A DNA stretch of 64,000 nt from Rebecca billardiae RCC1528 (Eukaryota; Haptophyta): assembly GCA_965240325.2 (NCBI GenBank), contig OZ251227.1, forward strand, positions 806,001 to 870,000. The letters run 5' to 3'. The translations under genes and the position numbers were made by a program. Under the pieces are notes generated by a model, which was not told where the DNA came from, did no database searches, and saw only the letters and a list, made by a program, of their open reading frames with translations. Of this stretch, positions 21,414-34,675 are shown piece by piece. Numbering within the stretch: position 1 is the stretch's first letter; every line of letters begins with the position of its first letter.

Positions 21414-22454
21414 TAGTCTCCGACGACTCTGACTCCGCCGAGTAATTCTAACAACAATGTAGTTATGGCGGCTGTCCGAGTCCCCGGCCGCGTCGACGTA
21501 GTGACGAACTCCGACGCTGCATGATTGATCTACTATGCTGATGCCAATCGTCGTGAGTGAGCCTGGTGTGAGTCGTGGTGAGCGCCGCCAGCAGGCGTCG
21601 ACTGACGAGCCGCCAGCAGGCGTTGACTGACGAGCTGCGTACTACAGTATGACGAGACGACAGTAATCGTCAGTATAGCTGCTGACACTAGACACTGTGA
21701 TGTGATTATGATCACGTCGCCGCCGCCGCGCCGCTCGCCGGGAAGCAAGCACGTGCTCGATCACTCGATCAGCGTGGCGGAGAACCGCCTTACACTGCAG
21801 CAGAGTCACCGTATTTAGTCTGCTGCTGTCTGAATCTGATGCCATGCGAGGCACGCCGTGACGCCGCGGGCCGCCGCCGGTCGGCACGCGCGCCGGGTGA
21901 GGCACGCCGTGACGCCGCGGGCCGCCGCCGGTCACGGCACACGCGCCGAGTCACTCCGCGCCGGGTGCCCTGCCCCAGTACTACGTACGATATTATTCAC
22001 TTTTAAACCGTAGGGCCGCAGGCGCTGATGAGCCTGTCAGGAATATACACGACTATACGACTACGGCATGCATGGTGATTGAAACGGAAGATCGAAGTGA
22101 CTCCGATGAGACGTATGAGTGAGGATCGAATCGGATGAGCCCGCTATTCTGGGTGCCTCAGGCTGGCAGCCGTGGCCGTCGCGCGGAGCCCGACGCCAGC
22201 GCACTACGTCGTGGGCGCACGGATCTAAAAACCACTAGCTCGACGCTGCACGGGAAAAGTGGCGGTGCCCGGCGGCGCACAGACGCAGACTGCTATCATG
22301 ATTATCAGAGCACGTTCTCACCGCCGGGCAGCACTGCACGAGAATAGTGCCGCGGCGGGGGTGCCTGTCGGCGCGGCGCACAGACACTATGATCATCGGA
22401 TGATCATCGGAGCACGTTCTCACCGGGCAGCACCGTGGGATGGCCGTTATCGCC

Positions 22455-22982
22455 CTAGTCTTGGGCACCCCGGACCTGTACAGCAGCAGCCACCGCAGCT
22501 TCTTCCGCGCCTCGCCTCGTCGTCGGTGTTGAATGTGACTCGCGGCCGGCGCGCTTGGCAATGATGGCGTCACCAGCCGCCTCCGCGCAGAAGTGGCTTC
22601 GGTCAAAGTACACCAGCCTTGGCAAGGCAATGGGCTCTGACGGTGCTCCCGACCTGACTGCACCACCCATGCTGTCGAGCAGTGACTGCGGCTGCAGGGA
22701 GCACTGCAAGAAGAGGTAGGACTCGATGCCCGCCATGCCCGACCCATCCATTTCCCGCTCGCGCGGGTTCTCGAGCGACGAGATGATCAGGGGCAGGGCG
22801 TGGCGGTGTTGATGGCCGCGCGAGAACTGGTTGATCACGAACCTGCATGAGCTGACCACCGCATCTGTGGCTGCGGACACTCTGTTCGCTTCACGTGCTC
22901 CGCGCTGCGGAGCGCGGACTCCAACTGACCGGCCCGCCGCGCACGAGCAATTTACCGCGCAGCACCCGCTGGTCTTGGGCAA
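22455..22982 (-). CDS. Unassigned ORF, copy B
   Basis: Second copy of the 175-codon minus-strand ORF at 1042-1569. I saw no difference in the deduced protein. No family is recognised. Confidence 0.3.
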   Translation of the reverse strand: MPKTSGCCAVNCSCAAGRSVGVRAPQRGAREANRVSAATDAVVSSCRFVINQFSRGHQHRHALPLIISSLENPREREMDGSGMAGIESYLFLQCSLQPQSLLDSMGGAVRSGAPSEPIALPRLVYFDRSHFCAEAAGDAIIAKRAGRESHSTPTTRRGAEEAAVAAAVQVRGAQD

Positions 22983-25900
22983 CGGTCAACGCCCAGCCGC
23001 GTCCATCACCTTACTGCTTGGCGCCATTCTGCCACGCCGTGTTCGGACCGCAGCCCGAGCTGTAGTAGCGAGCAGGTGTTCGACCGGGAAAGGCCAGGGC
23101 GCCAGCTTCACCTCCCCTCGGTGGCTCGGTCGGAACTGGCGGAGCTGGAGCTGGTCCTCGAAGCGCGACGATGGGAAGATTGAAGAGTCCCTGCGGACCT
23201 CCCTATTACGGGAATCTTGCGCTCTCGAGCGCTATTGAAGGGTGTTAAAGCCTCAGCCAATCAGGGGCGGCCATGTTTTTTCCTCGACGTCTGCCAAACA
23301 CTCGTTTCGGCCCACCTCAGATTAACGCAATGGGAACCACGGCCTCAGTACTAGTCAGTGGCACTGGCAGAATTTAAATCAATTATAATGACCGCGTTCC
23401 GCAGTCCTCTTCCGTCAGAACCAACGTAGTTGGGGGCCCGCGGCGCAGCTGTGCTGTCACCCACGTTGAGCACACAATATACGCGCAGTATCCCAAGGCT
23501 CGCAGTCGTCGGGTGAGGACTGAGGTCGGGCCGCGCGGCGCGCGCGGCCGGCTGGCCGCGTGGTGGGTGGTGCGAGCATTCAGGTGGGGGCAGCAGAGCT
23601 TCGCAGGATGCTGATTCGCAGCTGCCAGAGCGTGCGCACGGCGTCTACCCGGCAACTTGGCGGCCGCTCGCGTCTGAGCGCACAGCGCGCTCCAGCCGCA
23701 GGCGCAGAGCACCGTGACTGCCATCGGGTGCCACGGTTGAACGCGTGGTCGGGCCACAGGCTACTGGTGGGCGCGCAAGCGGTGCCTAGCTGGCCCGCGG
23801 CCTCGGTGGCGTCGCGCACCACGCCTCCCGGCCCGCACCATCCTTCGGTGCTCGCACCAGACTGGCTCGACAGGGGCACCCGGGTGCGCACATGGGCCCC
23901 GGCGAGCCCGCGGCGAGGATCCGCGTTCGCGGGCGCTTGCGAGGGAATTTCGGGGGTCGGAACCGCTCGGGCGGGACAGTGCCACCTGCCCCGCGAGGCG
24001 CGCACCCGCAAATCGCGACACGACACCCCGACTGGCCGCCGCGTGGCGGCGGCGGGCTAGGCCGTACGGTTTTGCCTCCGCGCCAAAGCAGGCAGGCGGA
24101 TGCCCGAGCGGCGAGCAGGGCGGTCGGCCGCAGGAGCCGGGCCGCCTGCGAGCTGAAGGACGAGTTGGCTCCACCTCGGCTTCACGCCGGTGGCCAGCTC
24201 GCGCTCGTGCGCCCAGCAGCCCGCCCCCGGGCGTCGGGGGTCGGCTCGGCGAGGGGCGCGAGGGGGTCGCCTTCGCGACGCCTCGTCTCCCGGATGTACT
24301 GTCGTACAAAACGCGGGGATGACACGCGCCGCGCGCGCCCCCTCCGGCTCCGACTAATACGGATAGCTGCGGCGGGTATTTTTCAATGTCTCGCACTATT
24401 GGAGTTGGTTGGACGATTATGTCAACGGTCGTTCTTGGCATCTTGCGGCGGCGAGGCCATATTATTTTACTATGGTCACACTACATTAACGAGAGTCTAC
24501 CCACAATTACCCAGCCTGGCACACTTGGGCGTGGGTTTCGTTGATGATTCCTCTGTTCACTATTCAAGACGGCGGACGCGACCTTTTTCGACGCTAATCC
24601 ATGTGTAAGGAGGTCTCAAAAAATCGAAACTCGGTCTCCTCCACTGTGGAAAACACCGCCCAGTCCCTTTTTTCTTTGATCAAAGATCTTTTTGAAACGT
24701 GGTTAGGGCCCACGGAGCGGGCTCCACGCTGCGCGTTCCGCCCTGCACCGCGGGCCATAATAAGTACTACAGTCTTAAATAGTCATCAGTCTACTTATAA
24801 GGAGTCTGTCGACTCAGACTGCGCGGGGCATTAGCAGCCTAATGATTAGCGGCCGCCCGCCGCGATTCGGATCAACGACTATCAAGTTGGCGCGCGGCTG
24901 CTAAGTCAGTGAGTCAGTGTCAGTGACAGTGTGACGACCGCCGCTGCCAGCCGATCGAGTTCGACTCCGAGTCAAGTCACTCAGTCAGTAGTCACTCAGT
25001 GGGCGACCGACGGAACTGTCATCAATGATGATGAGTGATTATTCGAGGCTGACTCGCGACTCTGACGATCAGCCATTGATTGTCATTGACAATCTCACAG
25101 TGCAGGATTGGAATTTTCCGTGACGCTTCGGACGGTCCGCAGCTCGAGTCAGCGAATCCGGTCTCGGCCGGACAGTGGAACTCGGGTGGAAGCCGCGACT
25201 TCGCGGCGGACGGAGCCTCAAACGAGCGGTGCCTCGGCTCGCGGCGCGATCTACTCGGCGAAGACCGACGAGGCTGCTCGCGGGCCCGACTATGCGTCGA
25301 CGCGGGCTGGGGTCGTCTTCCGCGTGGCGCTGGGCAAGTTCCTCGCCGCCCTGACGGGTGCTCTCCTTTCGCCCTCACGGCGCGCGCGGTGCGTTTCGCG
25401 AGCTTCTTGCATGCACCGCCCGCGGTTGCGCCCGAGCCTGATGCTTCAGTCGACACGGCAGGTGGCTCGCGCAGGGTGGGATTGTGTGCGGGTGCCGCTG
25501 GCGGTGCGTCTCACCCTCCTGAAATTGTGTGGGAGGCTGTGACATTGCACGCGTACACCCCGCCACGCCCGCGGCCCGCCCGCGCAAACGCCGCGCCGCG
25601 CAGTTGTCTTTGACCTCGAGCGAGCCTGAGGCGTGGAGGCGACCGACGGCGGGGTGCGACTTGCCCACCGACCCGAGCCGCATCACCCAGCGCAGCCTCG
25701 CCCGCGACGACGCTTCGCCTGGCTGCCACTGCTCAGCCGCGTGCAAGGCGGGCTGGGCGACGTCTTTGCCGAGCGCGGCTGCAGCGCAGCACGCGAGAGG
25801 CTGGAGCGCCATGACGCGGATGGCGGAGCGGGCTTTGGGCTGGCTGGCATGAGCCGCCAGGCTGTACCGTCCGCGCAGATCGCGCTCGGCCCGGCCGCAG

Positions 25901-28069
25901 CCCTCCTGAGCGCGCGCCTCAGAGCTGAGACTGATCACGTGCACGCGCACAAGCCACACTGCCGTGGCTGTGTCGAGCAGCTGCGTGTGCTCGAGGCGCG
26001 GCGCTCGCACGGGCCACGCGGGCGCAGCGGGTGCGCGTAGCTGGCGCACGCAGTGCCACGTCCTGCCGCGCCAGTTTGGCGGCCGTCCGCCCCCCCGAGC
26101 TCGAGTTCTGCGCGCTTTGCGACGGCGCGGCCGGCCGCGCCCATCTTCATGCTTGGGCACGCCAGCATGGCCGCCGCCGGGCCTGCTGCGCGCGCCGAAG
26201 CTGGAGGGCGGAGGAGGGCGCTGGGCTGCTCCTACGGCGTGCTGCAGCCCGGGCAGGCTTTTCCGCGGCGCGGCGAGGCCGTCGCGCCTGCTCGCCGCCG
26301 TCGAGTCGCCCGTGCTGAGTGACCGTCGGCCGCATGTGCTCGGCGGCACCGCAGGCAGGCGTCCCATACCAGTGTGCTCGAGCCGCTGCGCGCACCCAAG
26401 GCGAGCTGCTCGAGCGGGCTAGGTGGGCCCACGGAGTGCGCGCAGCTGGCGCACGCAGCCCCGCGTCATGGGGTGTCGGTTTGACGGTCGCCAGCCCCCG
26501 TGGGCTCGAGCTCTGTGCGCTTCACCACAGAGGTGCCGACGGCGCCCCGCGGCGCGCAACGGCGTGGCAGCATGGCCGCCGCCGGCGCCGCCGCACATGC
26601 CGCCGCTTACGGGCAGTCGAGAGCTTGGGGCAGCACCTACGGCATGCTGCAGCTCGGGCGGGCTCTGCCAGCCTGCTGTGGCGTGATCGCGCATTTTCCA
26701 GACCGTCGACTCGCCCGCGCTGCATATTTGTTTGCTGCGCGTGCTCGACGGCGCCGCTGCTGCCGCTACGGCCGCGCGTTGCTGCGTCGCGAGCGAGCCC
26801 GATGCGAGCTGAACGGCGGCGTGCTCATCGCTGCTGGCGCAGATGGGCGCGTCATGGTGGCCACGCACGATGCTGAGTGCTCGCGCGTGCCAGACGAGGC
26901 GCGTGCTCGCGCTGTGGCTCAATGTCCGGCAGTGCGCGTGGCAGGCCGCAGCTGCTCGACAACAGAACCAGCGGGCAGTGATCGGGCTGCGCGCGCGCAG
27001 CTGATGGCGGCGAACGAGCGAGCCCGCACCGCCGCGCAAGGGCTGGGCGACTGGCGCCGAGGTGGCGCGCACGTCGTCCGCTGCCGTTGGCATCGCGGCG
27101 GACGCTTCAAGCTCGTTCGGCCGGCGTGTTTTCTCCGACGCCCACCTGCGAGCGCTGCCGGCACCGTGCTCGGGCGTCAGTATCGGTGGGCTCGAGCACG
27201 CGTGGTGAGGCGCTCGGAGCGGTCGACGGCCATGATCGGGCAGCGCACGGTGGGCGCAGGCCACGCGCACGCCAGCGCCCCGCGTGGCGTGGCTTCACGG
27301 GGCGCAGCCACCAGGAGACTGTGCTGCGACGAGCTCGGGCGCGCTCGGGCGCCGCTGCTCTGCATTTTCCCGAAAAATCGGTTTTCGTGCCCTCGACCGG
27401 CGGTATGCCGCCGGGGTGGCCGCAGCTGCGCTCGGAGCAGCGCGCACGGGCACCGCCGTGTGCGCCCGCCCGCTTTCGCCGCCGCCGAGCTCGAGCACAG
27501 CGCTGCGCGGGGCTGCGTAATGCCAACGGCGCATGATTTTTTGCCCGCGCCGAGCGCGCGTCGGCGCGCGCAGCGCGCTCAGGTGTGGCCTGCTACCAAG
27601 GTCTGTGCCACGATTCGACGCGCCTATGGTGCGCCGAATTTAGGCGCACCGCTTCAGAATTGTCCGATGATTCGACTAGTGGTGCGGACAACTTAAAACG
27701 TCACCCTGAGCAGTTTTCCGGCACTGTGCTGCGACTCTGTCTCTGAAATCGTGCGACGGCGCAGGACACGGGTTAAGGTACTGGCTCATAGCTACTCACG
27801 CTGAGTCACGTACGATCTAACTAGACGCTCCGTTCACGAAGTCTGACTGAGTAGTGGCACCGTCGGCACTGAATGCTGAACTGGCTGAGTGTCCGCGACC
27901 GAGTCCGGGCATGAACCGCTCCCCCGCTCCGGCGGGGGAGTTCACACTTCATATATATATATGCCAATCAATAGTCATGCAGCGGGCCGCCGTGCCAGTC
28001 AGTGACTCAGTCACAGTGCTGTCATGCCGCGCAATTTATAATTATTAATAATTATACAGCATATATATA

Positions 28070-29129
28070 TAATAAACTGTGCCCTGGCGGGCGGGGGGCC
28101 CGGCGGGCGGGGGTCGGCGGGCCGTGCCAGTGCTGTCGCAATGTTTCCTCTGCGGGTTCGCGTCTGCTTTCCACATTCGCGCGTGGCCGTGGGTGACGGA
28201 CAGTCCGACGAGGGCGAGGACCAGTGACACCTGAAGTTCTCCCACGTGTACACGTCTGTACTATGTGCGCATCAGCGAGGCCCACACCCACGAGGGAATG
28301 TGCAGCACGCGGGGCGGGGCGGGTAGGCCGTTGCTCCGCGCGAGCGCGGGTACGCGCTGTGTGTGCCGCATCTCGACCGCGATGGCGTAATCGAGCGCCT
28401 CGCCGCCGACGAAGCCGCCAGAGTAGATCATGTGCATGTCCTCCTGCCGCCAGCCGAGAGCGGTCGTCGCGAGGATGCTTGCCGATGTCCGCTCCGGGCA
28501 TGATGGGCTCGGCGCGGGTCGCGTTGACATCGTACACGGCCGCCACGCTGAGCACGAGCGCGTTGACGTTCAGGCGGTCGTCGCTCTTCGCCTCTTCGAC
28601 AGGTCTGGCGCCCGCGTGTTTGGCGGCACGAGGAGCTGTTGGTTGTGCGCGCGCGCGCGCACAGCGACAGCGTGTGCCACCCGCGATCGAGAGTGGGCAC
28701 GAGCTGCTCACGCGGGCACACGAATCGCAGCGCATCCTTCACAGGCGTGACGACGTCCGCCTCGTCCCGCAGCGCCTGCGCCATGGACGAGGATGGCGCG
28801 GCGATGTTGCATGCTCGACGTTTCATCTCTCCGCGGATGGCATCACGGGCTTGTCTGTGTCGCGCTGCGGCGAGGGTCGCCAACTCGCGAAGACGCGGTT
28901 GCTGCCACGGTGACAGACCCGGGAGGTGCGTCCGCTGCGCGTCGTACGCCGTTGGCGCTGCGCTTCCGTCGCATTGGTCACCGTCGACGCCATGCACGCC
29001 GGACGTGGGCTTTCGGCTGAGGGACCGCCACTTCGCGAGCGACAGTCCGGTACGAGTCTCGGACCAGATTGGCAGTAGACAAGCTCGAGTTGAGAGTACG
29101 GCGTCGTCAATCTCGCCTGCCTGAGCTGT
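28070..29129. repeat. Older interspersed repeat, copy B
   Basis: Copy B counterpart of 6657-7716, left of the split retroelement-like insertion. No differences were noticed. Confidence 0.65.
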
Positions 29130-31268
29130 TAAATTCCCCTTTATAACGGGCTCCGGGTGATCAGACTGGCGGCCGAAGCCTCCAGCCCTACCCTGGCCAG
29201 CCCCCAACCAACCACCACCCTCACCCAACCTCAAACCACTGACCGATACACCAAGTGCCTTGACACCACTCCGCTGTGGACAGCCCGCCTCCAGAGGGGG
29301 CGGGGGTATGCCATTGCCGACAGCATACAAGCCCAACACTGTGGGGTGGTCCCAGGTACCAGCAGTGCACTGCCTTGCAATTCGAGATCATCGAGTTTGA
29401 GCCGAGTCGGCAGACTGGGCACCCCTTAGGGTGCCCCAGTGTGGGCAGAGGGCCAGCCACTAGCCGATCCCTGCGCGGGGGAGGGGACGGAGGGGGCTGT
29501 CAGCGAGCCCAGTACGGCTGGGCCGGGGTCTGGGCCACTGGTCCTGGCAGTGAGGCGCCTGTATTTCACTCGTGCTGCTATGGAGGCAGATGGTGTCATG
29601 TCAGACATGTGTGCGATATCGGGCATCAAGTCAGGGCGTGGGCCGCTGTAGGAGGCAAGCAGAGTGGTGGCGATGGCTAATACGCCTGGGGAGGAGTCGT
29701 TTGCGCGCCTCTTTCTGCTGCTCTTTGCAGGGGGTTGCATACTTCGCTGTGCAGGCTGAGCCTGCCTGCCAGTTGGTGTTGGGGCGATGGCCGACGCGAC
29801 GGGAGTGGTGGGTTTGGCAGTCCGCGGCGGTTATCGCGTTATGACTGCCGCGTCGCTGCTCCGCCGCCGCCCGTGCCCCTCCCCGCTAGGTGGGCGTATA
29901 CCTGGCCGGACGCGGGCTCGGCGCTCGCAGCGGCATCGCCGGAGTGACCGCACGGTGACGAGATGTGAGTCGGAAGCAGCTCGCCTTTGCGGCGCGGGTA
30001 CCAAGCGGAAAGTGAGCGTACCTGCAGGAGGGCCGACCCTCGGCGTGACAGGCGCACCTTCGGGGCCGGTCAGGGCAGCCCACGTCGTGCAGCCGACCGC
30101 TTCCGCCGCGACTGCCCCCCGGCGCACCCTGCCCCGGCCGACGCCTGAGCACAGCGGCCCCGCCCGGGCCCGGGGCCCCCGGGCGGCAGGCCGCGGCGGC
30201 GCCGGCACACTCACGGACAGCCAGCGGCGCTCCTCCGCCTCCTTCGCTCCCCGTTCCTCGTTGTCCCCCCCTGGCGTGGTGCGCGTGCATCACGCTCGAA
30301 CTCTCACGATGCTGCTTCGGCGTCCTTCTGCGGCGGCATCCGACGGTCGTGCGCACTGCGAGGCGGAGCGCGAGGTGCTGGGCACTGCCGTCCGTCGTGC
30401 TCCCTCCTCCTCATGGCCCACTGCTTTACTCGAGGGGAACGCTCAGCGCCTTCTGCTTCTCTCATCCGCTCGTGCGCGACCACGCTTGTGCTGGGTGTCC
30501 TTCTGAGGCGTCCGGTGGCCGGGCGCACATCGGGGACGCACATCGGGGTGGTAAGTGAGGTGCCGGTGCGCTGCCGTCCGTCGTGCGCGCTCCTCGCTCA
30601 TCTCCACCTGCTTCGCTCGAGCGTGGGCGCGCTCGGCGCTGTCTGCCTCGCTCGCGCGCGAGCGCATTTTGGCGCTGGACGAGACTCGTGCGCATCCATG
30701 CTGCTTCTGCGTCCATCGGCAGCGTCCGGCGGCTGGGCGCACGGCGGGGCGGCGCCAGCGGGCGTGTGTCGGGCACGCTCCACGCTCCTCACCAGCTGCT
30801 GCGCGCTCGCGGGGGCGTACTCAACAACACGCTCCTCACCAGCTGCTGCGCGCTCGCGGGGGCGCGCTCAACAACACCTTCTGCCCTTCGTCCGAGCTGG
30901 AGCGCATGTCGGCGGCGCGGGCAGTGAGCGCACACATGCTACTTCGGCGTCCCGTTCTCGGCCATCTGTTGGGCGGCCGGCGGGGCGGCGCGTGAGGTGT
31001 CGTTGCGCTGTCGTCCGTCGGGCACACTCGTCGCTCATCACCTTCTACTTCGCTTGAGCGGAACCGCGCGCTTCATCACCTTCGATCTGCCCCCCGCTCG
31101 AGCGAGCGCGCTTCTTCGGCGCGGGCCCCTCGGGGCGCAACAGCGGAGCCGCGCGCGCTCCGCGTGTTCGCGCTCGCCGCACGCCGCTGCCGCGCTGCAA
31201 GCACGCCGCCGCCACTCGCCGCCGCACGACTCACCCTTCTCTACAGCTCGCCGTCGCTCACTCGCGCG

Positions 31269-31345
31269 TCTATCTGTCTATCTATCTGTCTATCTATCTG
31301 TCTATCTGTCTATCTGTCTATCTGTCTATCTGTCTATCTGTCTAT
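31269..31345. repeat. (TCTATCTG)n microsatellite
   Basis: TCTA/TCTG tetranucleotide repeat within the 4.2-kb element; a second tract of the same kind lies at 31571-31624. Confidence 0.95.
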
Positions 31346-31390
31346 CCCTCGCGCGCGCGCCGATCATCATGCGCCGATCATCGTGTGCGC

Positions 31391-32340
31391 ACCCTATCTT
31401 CTCCGCGCGTCACTTGCGCCTATCTCATCTCCGCGCGTTACTTGCGCCTACTATCTACTTCTCCGCGCGTTACTTGCGCCTGTCTCCGCGCGTCACTTGC
31501 GCCTATCTACTTCTCCGCGCGTTACTTGCGCCTACTATATCTACTTCCCCACGCGTTACTTGCGCCTGTCTCTATCTGTCTATCTGTCTATCTGTCTATC
31601 TGTCTATCTGTCTATCTGTCTATCCCTCGCGCGCGCGCCGATCATCATGCGCCGATCATCGTGTGCGCACCCTATCTTCTCCGCGCGTCACTTGCGCCTA
31701 TCTCATCTCCGCGCGTTACTTGCGCCTACTATCTACTTCTCCGCGCGTTACTTGCGCCTGTCTCCGCGCGTCACTTGCGCCTATCTACTTCTCCGCGCGT
31801 TACTTGCGCCTACTATATCTACTTCCCCACGCGTTACTTGCGCCTGTCTCCGCGCGTCACTTGCGCCTATACCTCCTCCGCGCGTTACTTGCGCCTATAC
31901 TATCTACTTCTCCGCGCGTTACTTGCGCCTGTCTCCGCGCGTTACTTGCGCCTACTATATCTTCTCCGCGCGTTTACTTGCGCCTATCTTCTCCGCGCGT
32001 TACTTGCGCCTGTCTCCGCGCGTTACTTGCGCCTACTATATCTTCTCCGCGCGTTACTTGCGCCTATCTTCTCCGCGCGTTACTTGCGCCTGTCTCCGCG
32101 CGTTACTTGCGCCTACTATATCTTCTCCGCGCGTTTACTTGCGCCTATCTTCTCCGCGCGTTACTTGCGCCTGTCTCCGCGCGTTACTTGCGCCTACTAT
32201 ATCTTCTCCGCGCGTTACTTGCGCCTATCTTCTCCGCGCGTTACTTGCGCCTATCTCCTCCGCGCGTTACTTGCGCCTATGTCCTCCGCGCCTATCGTCT
32301 CCGCGCGCATCTTCTCCGCGCGTCACTCGCACCTGTCTTC
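31391..32340. repeat. Minisatellite of CTCCGCGCGTTACTTGCGCC units
   Basis: Dozens of copies of a ~20-bp core (CTCCGCGCGTTACTTGCGCC or with CACTT) separated by short TATCTT, TGT or TATACTATCTACTT linkers. A block of ~225 bp (31345-31567) is itself duplicated at 31624-31848. Long open frames across it are repeat artefacts. It is not a CRISPR: spacers are not unique and repeats vary. Confidence 0.95.
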
Positions 32341-32455
32341 TCATGCGCGCGCGCCGATCATCATCATGTGCGCGCGCCGATCATCACTTCGTGCTCAGCG
32401 TAACCATCGCATCATCATCCGGGTGCCGAGCGTGCCATCATCGCACACACCTTTC

Positions 32456-32705
32456 GGCGCGCTTACATGGGCGTACGTGGTGTCTGTGGCCGGGGCGTGG
32501 GGGACGACGTCGTCGGCGGGCTGGCGTTGATACCCGCGCGCGCCGATCATCATTCGTGCTCCGCGCAACCATCATCATCATTCGGGTGCCGAGTGCGCCA
32601 TCCTCGCGCGCACCTTTCGGCGCGCTTACATGGGTGTACGTGGTGTCTGTGGCCGGGGTGTCGGGGACGACGTTGTCGGCGGGCCGGCGTTGATACCTGC
32701 GCCGC
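32456..32705. repeat. ~160-bp tandem duplication in the 4.2-kb element
   Basis: The block beginning GGCGCGCTTACATGGG at 32456 recurs at 32618 with a few substitutions. A third, more diverged version begins near 33388. Confidence 0.8.
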
Positions 32706-34009
32706 GTGGCGGCTCTGGCGGATGCAGCTCTCGCCGGTCGGCTGCCACTGCAGCGGGGCGCGCGCGCTGCTGGGCGTTTTCGGGCGCGAAAAGCGACGTG
32801 GCCCGCTGGCCACCTGCGGCGCTTTCACCTGGCCTTGGTCTTCCTCGCTCGTCACCTTCTGCGTCGCTCGAGCGCGCACGCGCTCATCGTCGTCAATCAC
32901 CTCCTGTCTATCGCTCGAACCGCTGCTTTCCGTTCCGTTCCGTTTCTACGCGCGTTCCTTTCCTCACGCCGAGCGTGCCTGGCCCTTCCCGCCACGCGCC
33001 ACGCGTTCCTCTCCCATTCCTGCGCCATCTTCCTCACTCATCACCTCCTGCTTCGCTCGAGCGCTCGAACGTGGTCGCGTTCATCGTCAATCGCCTTGTG
33101 CCTCTCGCGCGAGCCGTTGCGGCGAATTCGTCACGCGCGCGCATGGTCATGCGCGCGCGCCGATCATCGCGTGACGATCATCATGCGCGCGCACCGACCA
33201 GCGCCGATCATCATGCGCGCGCGCCGTCATGCGCGCGCGCCGAGTATCATGCGCCGTTTATCATGCGCGCGCTCCGATCCGCCCGCGCGTGCACCGCTCA
33301 TCGTGCGCGCGCACCGATCGTCATTCGTGCGCCGCACGGCCATCACCATTCGCGCACCGTGCGCGTCACCTCGCACGCCCCTTTTCGGCGCGCTTTCACG
33401 GGCGCTCGTGCGGTCTGCAGGCGCGTGGTTGACGACGTTGTCGGCAAGCCGACGTCGATACCTGCGCCTCATGTCGGCTCGGGTGTGTTCCGCGACGGCT
33501 CGGGCGCATGCGCTCTCGCCGGCCGGCGGCGGCGGCGGCGGTGCGCGCGTGCTGCTGGGCGGTTTCGTCGGGCAAGTGGACGGCGTGGCCTGCGGGTCAC
33601 CTGCAGCGCTTCGCCTGGCCTGTGCCGGCGCGCGACGACGGGCGGGTTACGCCAGTGGTCCTGTGGTCCGCCGGTCGCTGCGGGCTCTCGGCGACCTCTG
33701 GCAGGGGCTGAGCGCTGGGGGGGAGGGGGGGGGGGCACCCAGTCCGCCGCTCCGCGGCCTCACACCGGCGGCGTGCGGCGTGGTGGTGGGCAGGGCGCTG
33801 CGCCTCTGGGGGTCGGGGCCGGGCCTGGCCTCGGCCGCGCCGGCCGACGCCGGCCACGCCGGCGTGGCGCCTGGCGCTGCGCCTCTTTGGGCGGGCGCTG
33901 CCTCGCCGCCCTGCCCCCCCCCGTGGCGACTGGCGGCCCCAGGCAACCCCTGCATCCGCCTATCGTAAACACCGGATCGCCAGAAGGAGCGCGACGCGCG
34001 CGCGGTTAT

Positions 34010-34675
34010 GGGGCGATGGCCGACGCGACGGGAGTGGTGGGTTTGGCAGTCCGCGGCGGTTATCGCGTTATGACTGCCGCGTCGCTGCTCCGCCGCCGCC
34101 CGTGCCCCTCCCCGCTAGGTGGGCGTATACCTGGCCGGACGCGGGCTCGGCGCTCGCAGCGGCATCGCCGGAGTGACCGCACGGTGACGAGATGTGAGTC
34201 GGAAGCAGCTCGCCTTTGCGGCGCGGGTACCAAGCGGAAAGTGAGCGTACCTGCAGGAGGGCCGACCCTCGGCGTGACAGGCGCACCTTCGGGGCCGGTC
34301 AGGGCAGCCCACGTCGTGCAGCCGACCGCTTCCGCCGCGACTGCCCCCCGGCGCACCCTGCCCCGGCCGACGCCTGAGCACAGCGGCCCCGCCCGGGCCC
34401 GGGGCCCCCGGGCGGCAGGCCGCGGCGGCGCCGGCACACTCACGGACAGCCAGCGGCGCTCCTCCGCCTCCCGCCCGCCCTCCCTGGCGTGGGATCGCCG
34501 CGCTGGGGTGGGTGCGGCTTGAGTCAGCGTCCACGGGGGGGGCGATGTGCTGCCGGGCGGGCGCTGCCTCGCCGCCCTGCCCCCCCCCGTGGCGACTGGC
34601 GGCCCCAGGCAACCCCTGCATCCGCCTATCGTAAACACCGGATCGCCAGAAGGAGCGCGACGCGCGCGCGGTTAT
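34010..34675. mobile_element. 666-bp internally deleted derivative of the 4.2-kb element
   Basis: Bases 34010-34471 match 29781-30242 and 34555-34675 match 33889-34009, joined by a unique 83-bp middle. The junction with the preceding member (GGTTAT then GGGGCGATGG at 34009/34010) is exact and head-to-tail, as in a rolling-circle or concatemer product, or a second insertion at the end of the first. Confidence 0.85.

Larger units (their letters stand above)
29781..34009. mobile_element. 4.2-kb repeat element, full-length member of a tandem pair, copy B only
   Basis: Copy A has the uninterrupted target (GGTGTT then AGGATAGG at 8362-8375). The element starts GGGGCGATGGCCGACGCG and ends GCGCGCGGTTAT. 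It is directly followed by a second, 666-bp member that shares its first 462 and last 121 bp. No target duplication or terminal inverted repeat is evident, and the ends do not fit Helitron rules (A^T target, CTRR end). The interior is a tetranucleotide repeat, a long minisatellite and duplicated blocks. No coding domain is recognised. Confidence 0.8.

Noticed and set aside
31391-32340. CRISPR-like array of short repeats
   Set aside because: Repeat units vary in length and sequence, linkers are themselves repeated rather than unique, there are no cas genes, and the context is eukaryotic.
31164-32693. Open frames of 380-509 codons through the 31-kb repeat region
   Set aside because: They translate a minisatellite (repeats like RYLRLSPRVTCA) in several frames at once and have no independent coding signal.
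29781-34675. LTR retrotransposon or Helitron for the composite insertion
   Set aside because: The shared 462- and 121-bp segments are the two ends of one element repeated in order, not LTRs. The insertion point is T^A, and the termini lack 5'-TC and CTRR-3' with a hairpin. No reverse transcriptase, integrase or Rep/helicase was seen.
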